NCBI GenBank assembly: GCA_026874595.1
Contig: CM049322.1
Coordinates: 48,463,340 to 48,527,339, forward strand
Direction: 5' to 3'
Length of the DNA: 64,000 nt
DNA from: Sipunculus nudus
Taxonomy: Eukaryota; Annelida; Sipuncula; Golfingiida; Sipunculidae
Positions 49,162 through 60,770 of the stretch are shown here, in pieces (position 1 is the stretch's first letter; each line of letters opens with the position of its first letter). Position numbers and translations under genes: made by a program. The notes beneath the pieces are model-generated. The model did no database searches. It was not told the origin of the DNA and saw nothing but the letters and a program-made list of their open reading frames with translations.

Positions 49162-49660
49162 TGTTACTGCTTTTCATGTTCAAGTGACTTGACAGAAGAT
49201 GACTTCACAACAGAACCATATTTAACATTCAAATCATGGTGATATGAGTCTTATACAATTGATAACAATCATGATTTATATAAATGCTCTTATAATATAT
49301 GATGATCAATTATTTTAAATGGAAATTGTTTGAGATGACATATCCTAAGTGACACTAACAAACTGTCATGATACAATAGAAGTCACATCTGTCATGGCAA
49401 CAGTCACCAAGATAATGTCACCAAGGCAACAAAGCCTCAAGGTGAGGCTTCTTCACAACCCTCTACTTAATAATGAATAACAACCATATTTTTGGACCTC
49501 AGTGATTAATCACAACCTTAACTTGTGCCCTGAGAGATTTACATCATAAAGATATATATGTATAGTAAACCTGTACCATTAGAATAAGTTCTAGAAATAT
49601 AGTATAAAATCTGACAACCTCTGAAGATATTAATTTCTGAACAAAAAATTTCAAAATGAC

Positions 49661-49680
49661 AATCTCCACCAGAGGGCGCT
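49661..49680 (+). promoter_or_regulatory. CTCF-like motif
   Basis: AATCTCCACCAGAGGGCGCT closely fits the CTCF core CCACNAGRGGGCGC known across bilaterians. A minus-strand relative (CTCCACCAGATGTCGC) sits at 50322-50338. Binding is inference, and similar phrases inside repeats (16670, 17252) mean it may travel with a transposon. Confidence 0.4.
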
Positions 49681-50104
49681 CCAAGACAGACTCTACATGG
49701 ACTGGTACCCTGCTCATTGTGGCATGAAGAAGTGAGAGTAATCAGCACATACATATAAGTATTCAAACTAAAATGAAACTATAATGTTTAAAAGAGCAGA
49801 ATTTAGAGGATATGAAATTTAAACAAGTCTATAAGAAAGTCAAAAGCATTAAATGCACATTGCACAAGTCTATGCTATCTGGCATTCTTATTGGACAAAA
49901 AGGGACTAAGCTATTAATGAGGACTCTTCCTTACATGCGGTTATTCTACCACACAACTGCCTCCGCAATGAGGGTATGCTTTCATCGCTGTTTTATGTTT
50001 GTTCATAAGACAACTCGTGTAATCATGAATGAAGTCTCATGAGACTCTCCAGGGCTTTCCGAGAAGAATTTATCAGATTTTGGTGTATCAGGCACATGAT
50101 CCAG

Positions 50105-50290
50105 ATTCAGGGACATCATTAAGGAATATTCACAAATGTACAGTCACTTATGCATGAATGAACCTGGGAACAGGGGGTAAATAAGTGAATGCAATAATGG
50201 TTCTGGGAGCATCCTGCTACAGGGACTCCACATGTGACAGAGGATGGCGTTTTTAGGATGCTGATCCTGTGAATGCAGAAAAGGGTCACT
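50105..50290 (+). repeat. ~170-bp direct repeat, copy 2
   Basis: Aligned with 48755-48925 starting at AAGGAATATTCACAAATGTA. About 1.35 kb separates the copies. It is immediately followed by the minus-strand CTCF-like phrase at 50322. Confidence 0.75.
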
Positions 50291-50439
50291 CTTTGATATA
50301 ATGGCAAGTCTTGTACTTGAGCGACATCTGGTGGAGATTAATAAAACAAGCCACAACCATGGTTATAGGAGGCAAATCCAGACCAGGCATAGTAACCCCT
50401 AAAACACCTACAGTGACCTAAGCTTTTCTTCATAGATAT

Positions 50440-50545
50440 AATATGATAAAAATACTTCCCACAGGATAGGTCTGTAGCCTGTAGGTGGCACTGTCTGTTG
50501 CATGAGGATGAATGCAACTGCATAATAAGAACTGTATAATATCAT
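50440..50545 (+). repeat. Dispersed repeat 'X', partial copy 3
   Basis: GGATAGGTCTGTAGCCTGTA, GGTGGCACTGTCTGTTGCAT and GAGGATGAA parallel 796-840 and 12050-12090. Confidence 0.5.
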
Positions 50546-51596
50546 TTATATTTGTTTATATTATTTATATTCTTATATATTATTTATATCATTCTAAATT
50601 TTAGGATTTTACATACAGCAAAGTTTCATGCAATCATGGCCTAAGTATAAATAGGACTTGACAGAATTTCAGTAGAGATTTCAATGTTTTCACTATGTGA
50701 TGGATTTGAATCAAGTACTTAGAGCTTAAGGCCCAATGCCTAACTAATAGGCAACTTCCTATAATATTTTCAATAACAGATTTTATATAATATTAAACAT
50801 ATTTCCTGTCATCATGACATCCACAAACCTACTCACATAAAATCTGAGAAATGTTACCAAAATAGAGGGCAGCACTTGTATGGTTTCTCTGGGACCTGAC
50901 CTTTGACCTTAATAGGATGTTTGACCCTCCACTGAATGCAGGGAAGCGACATCAGGGGTCACTTTCATATGACAGATCTCCCTTATAGCGAACAAAGCAT
51001 GCTATGATTTTTAATTCAAAGTACCAGCCTTTGTATAAACTTTGATGTTTTTGTAAACTATCTGAAAGCAGAATTTAAATATTATCAACACCCGAGTATG
51101 ATATTTGACAGTAAGTACAAGTACAACATGTACACTAAGTGTACATTAATTGTGCACTCTGATCCATAGACTGGTCTTCTGGTAATATCCCTCTCACAAT
51201 AGTCTTGTTCCCTGCATATATCACATCACAAATCAAAAATAGACTGATTCCCAGCAACTCTATAACCAGTCCTGTCCCTATCTACTGGCATCTTCTCTTA
51301 AGAATTAAACCTTATTTTTAATTTTTACAAATTTCTTCCCTCACAACTAAAACACACACACACACACAACTATGACACAAATTATACAACACATGAATTC
51401 ATCCTGGTCCTTCAAGATGAAGGTTTTCTGCATCCTCAAGTTACCATAGCAACAAATCTTCACTTGAAAATCTCAGAGAGAACCAACATTTTAATTTTGG
51501 GTTGTGAAACATATTTATCCCTCCAGCCTCTATCTTTCAAGTTTTGACAGTTTGTGCTTCACTCTGTAACCACCAACGTAAGTGTTCATTGGTCTC

Positions 51597-51719
51597 TCAT
51601 ACCCGTCTGATGTCTGCATAGTCTGTGTTATCCATGAACTGGATGGGCTTACGACTTCTCGGCGTGTCATCGAGAGCCAGGTCTGCGTACACGATTCCTT
51701 CTTGGTTTCTTCCTCTTGG
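51597..51719 (-). CDS. Last coding exon of the tyrosine-tail gene
   Basis: Acceptor TCTTTACAG, then 40 codons and TGA (51597-51599). Starts PRGRNQEGIVYADLALDD and ends NTDYADIRRV. It begins in phase 0, matching the end of both the microexon and the exon before it. Confidence 0.8.
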   Translation of the reverse strand, partial: PRGRNQEGIVYADLALDDTPRSRKPIQFMDNTDYADIRRV

Positions 51720-54700
51720 CTGTAAAGATAAAATAACAAAGTTTGTCAGATGTGAAATTTAAAGAAAGACCATTTTTAATGTGAACTGGCTGAACTTCTT
51801 TTGAAGATAACACAAGATACCTGGTGGTGAAACACTGCACTAATTCCTTCAACAGAAATACCCCAGAGACACCTGTTACACAAAGAATGTACTAACATTT
51901 CTCCTGATAACTGTTCTCCTCTAGGAAAGTTGAAAAGATCCCCATATCATGCAATTGTAAAATCAACTCCATAATGAACCCTACAATCAATCTCATAACC
52001 AGTCCTGCAACTAATCACATATCAAACCTAAAATCAATCTAATATCTACCCTACAATCATTTTCATAATCAATCCCACAGTTGATCTCATGATCAATCTC
52101 ATAATCTATACAACAATCTATCTCAGAATCAATTCCTTCAATCATTTGCACATTCCATGATCCCATTTTTCAATTACGTAATCAATCTCATTATAAATGG
52201 CAATAATCACATAATGAATTCTGTCATCAACTGTATTACCAATCCTTTATTTAGTCCGGTCATCCATATGATCAAACTATTTATATAAATCATTATAATC
52301 AGTCCTACGATCTATCTTATAAAGCCTAAAATCAACATTATAAACAATCCCACGATCATAATTAAAACCATTTTTTCCTTTTGTAAGTCAACCACCTGAG
52401 ACTAAATAAGCTGCATTTTTCCAAACTTTCTGTGAAAATATGGATGTTTGCGCAAGTCTTGAAATGGTGACTGTGAACAACACAATACCTAGTACTTTCC
52501 ATTATTCATTTATTACCCATTAATAGGGATTTTGGCCTGAGCACCAATAAGCAACCTTACTAGAGACTTAATGCTTGTTGATCAAGAAAAAATTCAGGAA
52601 AAAATTCTTTTTCTTGTGGGCAAACAAAATTTAATGAATTTGTATTTTAATTTTAAATACTGTATCTTACATTCTCATAGCCAAAGAGAAAGCATAATTT
52701 GTATCACTTTCAACTTTTTGAAATGAAAAGTCAACAAGAAGTTTTTTGTAAGGTACATGATATAGTAAAAAGCAGATGTCATACAGAAAAACATGGAGAG
52801 TAAAGGTTTGTACAAAGACTTTCATCTGAGATGAATTTAACCAAGCACTGATATGTAAAATTTTGGCAAGAAGCAATGTAACGACTCAAGCATGGAATCT
52901 GGTCAGAGCACAGCAAAACCAAGCAAAACTAAATACAAGGTCAATTGTTCAAACAATGAGGTCAAAGCAAGGCCTGTCAAAAGTGAAAAATGGGAGTCTG
53001 AAGTGTTTGCCATTAATTTGGTAGGCAAATGTAGGATAAAGTTTAAAAGAAAAATGAATAATTAAAAAAATTATTATAAAATAAGTAATTAAAAATTCCT
53101 GAAAGGGTTTAGAACAAACCTATACATATTTGTATACAGTTGTGGTCAGTGTATTTTGGGCACTGTTTTTATGTACCTTCCTTGCCAGGGTTTTCTATTT
53201 TAAATTCTTAAAATGACTGGTGTTTGATAGTCAATATGAATGGCTGAGGAGAGGGACCAATCTATATAAACTGCTGAGAGGAGAAGGGTAAGTCTTTATG
53301 AACTACTGAAATGAGAGGGGGGTAGTATGGATTACTGAGCTGAAAGGAAAGGTGCCAGTCTATATGAACTTCTAAGAGGAGTGGAGCCTATCTATATAAA
53401 TTCCTGAGAGCAGAGGGGCCAGTCTATATGACTGTTGAGAAGAGAGGGGACAGTCTATATGACTGATAAGAGGAGATCGGTCAGTCTTTGTGCATTGCTG
53501 GGAGGGGATCTAAAGAGACATGTTCAGTAAGAATCAGTTAGAACATGTCTAACTTCTATGTACAAAGCAAAGATTCAAATCAGCCATTGTACAACTATCT
53601 AATGAATAAATTTCTCCACAGCAAAAATGAGGGGTAAAGTTTAAAACCCATGAGTGTATGCATAGATAAGAGATAAATTTATTAGAAAACTGATAATTCT
53701 ATTTTGTAGAAAATAAAAAAAACATTTAGCCCATAGATAAAACCTTTATATATTTCCTCTTTTACTGTACTTATGGTAACCAAAAAGGAACGCCCTGTAA
53801 CATAAAGATTATATCGCAAAAAATCATGTAATTGACATTCCAGTGTTGTCCATGGATGTCCCTCTATGAAGTTTCGCTTACACACACACACACACATGGG
53901 GTATTCCCTACCCAATGTGTATTATTACCTTTAATAATTTGTGCAAACAAGCCGCCATGGGTTTTAAGCTATACAGGTATACACAATGAGTAAATCAGTG
54001 TTCAGCGTGCTGTACAAGTATATAGTTTCCAGACTTTAGATTGATTGGAACAGCTCTGTGTACAAACATTACTTACCATGCTGCTATAGCGTGGATCACC
54101 ATATTGCTAAAAGAAATTATACCAATAATATATGAAATATATGTTAAAATATACACCAGCATAAATGACATTTTGATTATAATAAGTTTCAATCTACAGC
54201 TTCTTGGTGAGACTAAATGTTCGTGATGTGGCCTGCTGGCAGACACTTTCACAATTTTCAGTGTTGTTGCAATGAACTGTATAGTTTCAAGGATTATGCT
54301 GAAATTATGAAACTGGTTTGTCTTATATGAACACTAGTTTATATTGTGGCCAGACATAGGTGAAGAGGGATTTCATCCAATTAGGTAGCATCTCTGGCCA
54401 AATACCCTTAATTTTAAACCAATTAAAAGGCTGTTTTCAAATTCATATTAGACCCCATAAAGTATATATCATTTTAAACCTGATACAGAGCTCTTTCTAA
54501 CTGTATATATATAAACATTATTTTTGTTTTTCTTGTATCATTTTTTTCCTAACTTAATTCAATTTTTTCAATTTTGATTCAGGAAACAAATTAAAATTTA
54601 AAGGTATGTGGAAAATTCAAAATAAAAAGGGTTTGAGATACTGCCATGTACGTATTTAATATAAGCTCATTAAAAAGTGGTTTGCTGTTACTGGAGGCTT

Positions 54701-57243
54701 AAAATTGTGTTCCATTTAAAAATTTTGAATATTTTGTTAATGATAAAATTTCATATGAAAATTCATGTGAATTTCATTAACACATATGTCATTAGATAAA
54801 CCTCTGTAACAGGTTTTAAAATATATATACATTATGGGGTCTAATATGGATTTGAAACAGCTTTAAAACTGATTTAAAATTTAGGGTTTTTTTGCCAAGG
54901 ATGCATCCTTAAAACCCATCAGAGCAAAAACCCTCTGATCATCAAATTCCCAATTTATCCCTGACTTAACACATGTTCAGGGTTCCAAATTTGTTGTTTT
55001 TGATACAAGCTAAGTTTTGCTAGTGGTAATTTTACTTGAAATTTTAAACAGCAATTTTTCTTCAAAAATATTTTATTAAAACTGTTTTTGTGACTTCAGA
55101 TATCTATAGGTGATAGTCTGGACCTTGACTTTGTGTATAGTATTGTACATCTATGGCTTGCTTTGTTAACAACAGAATCACTCAGTCTGAACTGTATGTC
55201 TCTCAACTGTACAAATAAAGATAACTGCCTGGTCCTGAACTAGCAAAACTTTGCAACTTCCAGAATTATCTACCAGCAAAACCTGCTTAATAAATTAAAA
55301 ATTTGCTACTTTGCTAGTAAGAACTTTGAACCCTGAATGTTTCTCAAATTCCCTGACCTTTTCCTGACTGTAAAAGGGACAACAGACACCAGAGACTGCT
55401 CTAAGAAGATGCCTAACCAACTCTTTACCTTTGAAGACAAACCTTGAAAATAATCTAATATTAAGTAGCTTTCGGGGAACCCATATCTCCTCCTAACAAT
55501 GTCTTTAAGATCAAATTAATCTTCAAAAATCAAACTCTTCCATATGCAGCATTGGGGTCTATCAGTACCCATCTCTCCAACAGATGCCAGCACTCGGCTG
55601 AGAAATTTTGAATAACAAACCAATCTGTCCTATGTCTACGCTCCACACCTGAATATTAATCAACTCTGTGGTTGAATTTACACTTTCTTCACTTAAGTAG
55701 CTCAAATATTACTGAAATCATCATAACATTTAAATACAGAGAAACCTCACTGGACAAACAGTCAACAAACAACCAGACATATGTCTATCTCCTCTTGTGA
55801 ACTTCCTCTGAATGAGATTATTAAAATTATATACAATATATACAGCTTCATCTTACAAAGTGATTTTTCAGTTATACCACCTTTATTTTCTACTGGAGTA
55901 TACGATGCTAAAATGCAGTACTGGGGTGCAAAGAAAATAGTTCATGCAGTGATTAAAACTGAGTGTTTTCTGTACTTCATGGTCGATTCATGCAAATATA
56001 GATTGCATGCAAATGAGTCACATAATGTGATGTATCAAATGAGCATGCAGCATTTGGTGTGAAGCAGCCAATCCGAGCTTGTCACGTGATGTTAAACAGC
56101 CAATCAGCAGCAGTGTGAAAACACTACTAAATTTATCCAGGGCTTGTAGGTACTTGGTAGGATATAATCACAACAATGATTTTTCTCATTGATTTTTTTC
56201 TACAATATTGCTTTACTGATTTACGTTTGAATAATCATTTTTGAGTTTTGTTAATAAAATAGTCTAAAATCACTGAATCAAGAGTTTTTTTTTTTCGAAT
56301 CATTACTTTCCTCAATGGTAGAGCTTTATATGATGCAGTGACAACGGTTTCATGCTTTTTAACAGAGCTGTCATGTGACATGCATGCCATCTATATTGTC
56401 ACTATGATGGTCATTTATTCATATAATATTTGTTTCAAGAAACTTTGGAGTGAATATCATAAAAATAAATTGTAATAGATTGGCTGACATTATTTTCTAA
56501 TACTAAATCGGATAAGAGATGTCAAACAGCATCAATGCATCTGGCAGGAAATTATTCCACAAAATAATTCAGGAATAGTGACAGAAATTGCCCATCCATC
56601 TAACTCATAACTGTATGCAAAATTGCGGGTCTGTAGCTTCAGCAGAAAAGAAGATCTGGAGATTCAGAAAATTTACAAAATAACTTTTTCTAAAATCAGG
56701 CAAATGTAAAACACTGAAACATTCCAGGAAAATATATCAAATACCTGAAAATCCCTCCATCCATTTCAGATTTGTAATTTAATGGACTTCTTATAATAAA
56801 TGAAAATAAATGTTGTACTTTATATATTTGACCCTAACATCTGGCATTGAAACTGCTTAACCATAGAGGGGAATTATATAAGATAATCATGAAATAACCA
56901 GGTTTGATTTGACAGTGAATATGTCCTTTCTGATACAACAGAAGTTAAAATTTTATGACTTTAAACATGTGTCAGATTCATTTGGAATTCTGCATCATGA
57001 AAGAATTTTGACCATGAAGAAAATTTGTTGACCTTGAAGAAATTTTTTCACCTTGATTATTAATAATTAATAATTTTAATTAAACGAGACCAGTGAACGC
57101 AGAATGATAAAGCAAGCTTGTGCGTCATACTCACATCACCAGCAGGCGTATAAGGAGGGGGGCGTTCCCCACTTACGTAAGCCAGGTCAGTCGGGACAGG
57201 ATTACTGGATCCGGTGTATCCTTGAGTCCTTACTTGGTCAACC
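51597..57243 (-). CDS. C-terminal cytoplasmic tail of a tyrosine-rich receptor, probably an adhesion molecule (partial)
   Basis: Three minus-strand exons, 57135-57243, 54077-54106 and 51597-51719, join in frame and end at a TGA. They encode 86 residues after a split codon: DLAYVSG, ERPPPYTPAGD (a PPxY WW-binding motif), QYGDPRYSSM, PRGRNQEGIVYADLAL (ITIM-like I/V-x-Y-x-x-L), and NTDYADIRRV at the C terminus. There are eight tyrosines, most in contexts suited to phosphorylation. No membrane segment or Ig domain is in the window; those would lie upstream beyond 64000. Paired YADL/YADI motifs recall tails of immunoglobulin-superfamily adhesion receptors (nephrin/Kirrel or nectin-like groups), but the family call is inference. 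Confidence 0.75.
51955..52370. repeat. Degenerate short tandem repeat (~17-20 bp)
   Basis: Irregular repeats of CCTACAATCAATCTCATAA and variants such as ATGATCAATCTCATAATC. Strongly diverged, with no single period throughout. Confidence 0.6.
53235..53512. repeat. Degenerate ~34-bp minisatellite
   Basis: Units of the form CTGAGAGGAGAGGGGCCAGT followed by CTATATGAA recur about eight times with substitutions and indels. Confidence 0.7.
54077..54106 (-). CDS. 30-nt microexon of the tyrosine-tail gene
   Basis: Ten codons, QYGDPRYSSM, between a CTTTTAG acceptor and a perfect GTAAGT donor. Both ends are phase 0, so it can be included or skipped without frame change. It adds two tyrosines. Position and phase agree with the flanking exons, which supports it despite its size. 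Confidence 0.75.
54395..54898. mobile_element. MITE-like element with ~85-bp terminal inverted repeats
   Basis: Left arm 54395-54480 starts TGGCCAAATACCCTTAATTT; right arm 54811-54898, read in reverse complement, starts TTGGCAAAAAAACCCTAAAT and both continue through GCTGTTTCAAATCCATATTA and GACCCCATAA. Arm identity is high. GCATC lies just outside each end, a possible imperfect target duplication. No transposase. Confidence 0.7.
54978..55335. mobile_element. Possible hAT-type MITE
   Basis: Ends CAGGGTTCCAAA and, inverted, CAGGGTTCAAAG; inner GTTTTGCTAG (55014) pairs with CTAGCAAAACT (55241). Short TIRs starting CAGGG are typical of hAT elements. ATGTT flanks both ends, but a clean 8-bp duplication is not visible. 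Confidence 0.45.
57135..57243 (-). CDS. Tail exon with PPxY motif of the tyrosine-tail gene
   Basis: Acceptor ATTACAG then one base of a split codon and 36 codons: VDQVRTQGYTGSSNPVP, TDLAYVSGERPPPYTPAGD. Ends in phase 0 at a GTGAGT donor. An internal GTAAGT (57171-57176), also phase 0, would give a shorter exon lacking the last 14 residues including PPPY. Confidence 0.75.
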
Positions 57244-59299
57244 CTGTAATCATAAAAAAGATAGTTAATGCTTATATTTTGTTAAGAATCAAACATCAAA
57301 TAAAACAGCAAATAATTTACCTTTAAGGACGCATAAAAATTTGTAGTGTGAATCAACACTTCCCATGCTCTATAAACAGGGATATTTTAAATTACACCAT
57401 TCTTACCTGGGTAAGTTTTTGTCATGTAACTCAGGTTTCACTGTAGACAGGTGTATGTATTTTGTGCCATCACTTTAATCAATACCTTACATGAGATTTT
57501 TCAACTGTCTCACAGCCTTCTGTGTCGGACTGTGCATTTGACTGAGAAACTTTTTACAATTTAATGATCGTTCATTTTACCTATACAATCTTCAAAGAAC
57601 TGGTACAGACCTGTATATCTAATTTAAATACATATGAATTTACAGGTATTTACAATACATAAATTCAGCCGACCTGATCCTTTCTTACATATTATCTACC
57701 AGTCATTTATGGAAAATAATACAACAATGAGAAGATACAGCTTTTTATGTGTAATTATGCTCCCAATGTTTAGACTTTGACCAGTCATTTTATTTCAACT
57801 TTATATCTTGACAAAATGCAAAATTTTTGGTCACTGATTGACTTCTGACAACATAAGAATAGGGAAGTAAGTTTTAGAAGTACCAGTAAGGGTGACTAGT
57901 AGCGTTTCACCTGACCTGACCTGAGCCTACATGCATGAAACGCCACTGAACATACTCACAGTGACACATAGTAATGATATATAAACCCTGAAGCACCTCT
58001 TATCATGCTGGTGGACTGATAAGTGTCCTTAACTATAACACTGAGATCTACGAATCAGCTGAGGTAGAGGTGTGATATCCTGGGCATCTAACGAGCCAGA
58101 CAGGTAACACCAGGTATGAGGAGTGGTAACTCTGACTTGACTTTGTCTAATACTCCCCCCCCCCCCAACATCAAGTGTCTCCCCCTGGATGAAGAACAAT
58201 CTAACCTTTTTTTCAAAAGCAAACCAAAAATTCCAACCAATGTGCCAATATCCTTACTACAACTAATTATTCAGGAATTATTTAAGTTCATAGCTTGTAT
58301 ATATATTTTTTATGATATTTTAACATTATTTCAGAAGAATCATTTATCAGAATGAAGTAATCTTGTATCCATTTGTCAAACTATAGGTGTATCAGATTTT
58401 AGTAAAAAAAATATGCAGTATTTTAAATGAATATCAACAACCTTATGACTAGTTAAATTAAATCTCAGCTCCACACAGTTCCTGGTACAAGTAGGAGGCT
58501 CAATGACACAACATATTCTATTGGCCACATATTGTTTTCTGTGCATTTTATTAAACATTTCCATTGCTAGCATGGAAGGTGACAACGGGCCAACACAATG
58601 TCCTAACTCAATGCATAGGGAAATGTTGATCTTTTTAAAATTCTATAATAAACTTAATGATGGCTGGGTTCTTAATATCGTGGATAAAAGTTACCCACAA
58701 ATTCCAAGAAAATAAAAACCCCAAAAACAATTCTGATTCTGTATCAAAATTATCCAAGTTTGACACCCGTGATACCTGCTTTTGGGAAACAGTTTATGTT
58801 GGACCTAGTATTAGTAGTAGGTCCAGTTGGGTAAGTAGAAACCAACTTTCACTTGCCCAAGTCAGGCAGTTAACCATTAATTATAATGTGCTCATGAGCC
58901 CTGCTTGGAAAGTAAAGTGTAATCTCTACAAAGGATATATCTTGTCAGTCTGGTAAAATTACTTTTCACTATGAGAAAAATGGCTCTTTTATTTTAGCAG
59001 AGCCAAATACTAAATGCCTATTAATAAAAGTGAAAACATATTACCTGCAGTTGGGAAAAGGAATTATTAACAGCAATTAAAATGATTGTTTACATTTCAA
59101 AGTTTTTTTTACCAACTTTCAGCAGTAAAATTAATAATTTTCCAAATGCCAGTTCTAGGAACATTTTTTGGGAGCTTTGACTTAATACATTTATAATTTT
59201 AACTTACTGCATGAAATAATAAACAAGGGCACTGTAAAGCTGAGCATCCCCTCAAAGGGGCATAATTTGAATGGGTGTATTAAACAGTGTAAAAATAAG

Positions 59300-59470
59300 G
59301 AGGGCAGCTTTCTGGCCTTGACCTTTGCTCCTGTGACCTCAAACCGAATAGGGTTCTTCATCTATGGGTGGGTGAGCCATATGTGCAAGATGAAAGGAAT
59401 TGGTCAAACGGTTTGGCTTGAAATTGATCCACAAGCCAATTCCGGACGGAGAGAAGGACGCATGATCAGA
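59300..59470 (+). repeat. Single unit of the TGACCTTTGACC repeat family
   Basis: GGCCTTGACCTTTGCTCCTG, ATAGGGTTCTTCATCTATGG, GTGAGCCATATGTGCAAGAT, GGTCAAACGGTTTGGCTTGA and CAAGCCAATTCCGGACGG follow in the order seen on the minus strand of 1-430. The second half-site is degraded here. Confidence 0.8.
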
Positions 59471-60770
59471 GGCATTTCTATATCCCTTTCGCAACTTTGT
59501 AATGAGGGGATAATAATTTCATGAACTTGTATTTACACTTTCTTCAATTATTTTAAGTAGCCTGCCAAATTTCTATGTCTAACATATTTAGAGAAATTTC
59601 TTCTACCATTTCACTGCAGGTGTCTGTATATCATAACCATTATAAATCTGCCTTAAATTAGATATCTTTTTATATTTTGCTGGGAAACAGGCAGATGTTT
59701 CATTTTTTTTTATTGATATCACTGATACAATTTGTTGTAAAACCACAAAAGCATGGTTTTACTGAACTAGATTACACGTTTGCACAAAAAGGGCACCTTA
59801 GATATATGTTATGAATGATTTATAATGTTTTTTTTTCTCTTTACTTGCTATGTATCCTTTATCTCTGTCACACCTTTCATTTCCCACCTACACATTACAA
59901 GACCATGCAGTCTGTACTTAAAGTGGCCTATTCGGTTATATGACATGAATTAACTAGAGATAATCTCTGGTACATATTGTAAAAACATGATAGAATACCC
60001 TGATCCCACTGCACACAAGCTTTTCTTTTTAGTAAAATAAATATATTTATAACCTGTGGGGGGCCCACCAAAATAATCCAAATCCATTCAACAAGGACAT
60101 CTGGTGGCAAGTCACACTAACCAGTTTTAGAATGGGGTGTTTTGCAACTATTGATTATTCAGTTTTAATATTTATACAACCAGCTGCCTTAGATTACATG
60201 GTTTTTCATTTTTTCAACATTACTGTGTTTATATACTAACATTAAACAGCTTGTAGATAAAAAATTTCTGTACAGAAGGTTGGTAAATAGCTGACTTTAA
60301 AGAAGATAAATCTAGTTGGGTAAAGATTTACTAACATACAAAGCTGTCACAAAACGCCTGAGATCTAAGAAATAATCCATTGGCCCAACCTCTTTAGGCC
60401 CATCACTCAACTGGCCTAATAATGCATGGGTGTAGTATGTCTGTGAGTCACAAGCTAGTAATCTGTTATTTACACATAGAACAGCATCTTGGGATCAGCT
60501 GCATCATAGTTCATGCAAAAGCACTTGAAAACAACGAAATAGCTATTGAGAATGACAAAGTATTAAACCGAAGCCACTTTTCATGTTGCCACACCAGGTT
60601 ATGAAAGTAGTCTTCAGGTTGACAAAAGCCCTCAGCCAAAAGAACAGTGTTTATGGGTGGTAACAGTAATAAGTATCAAGTATTTGTTCTTACATAGATG
60701 TATATCTGTACATATGTCTCTTGTTCAAGTTATAAATTTGAACCAGAGAAGTATGTGGTACATTTGCAAG

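Larger units (their letters stand above)
46016..51596 (-). other. Region downstream of the tyrosine-tail gene: possible 3' UTR or intergenic DNA
   Basis: CpG-poor and A/T-rich, contrasting with the sequence before 46000. No exon was recognised on either strand. AATAAA on the minus strand occurs close to 46200, which would imply a 3' UTR of over 5 kb; nothing in the sequence proves it. Repeats inside are listed separately. Confidence 0.4.
51720..54076 (-). other. Intron between microexon and last exon
   Basis: 2.36 kb, donor GTAAGT (54071-54076 on the minus strand) and acceptor ending at 51720-51721. Contains a degenerate repeat at 51955-52370 and a minisatellite at 53235-53512. Confidence 0.65.
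54107..57134 (-). other. Intron upstream of the microexon
   Basis: 3.0 kb with donor GTGAGT at 57129-57134 (minus). Holds a long-TIR foldback element (54395-54898) and a second MITE-like element (54978-55335). Near 55989-56021 two ATGCAAAT octamers lie 17 bases apart, the second followed at once by TGAGTCA. Confidence 0.65.
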
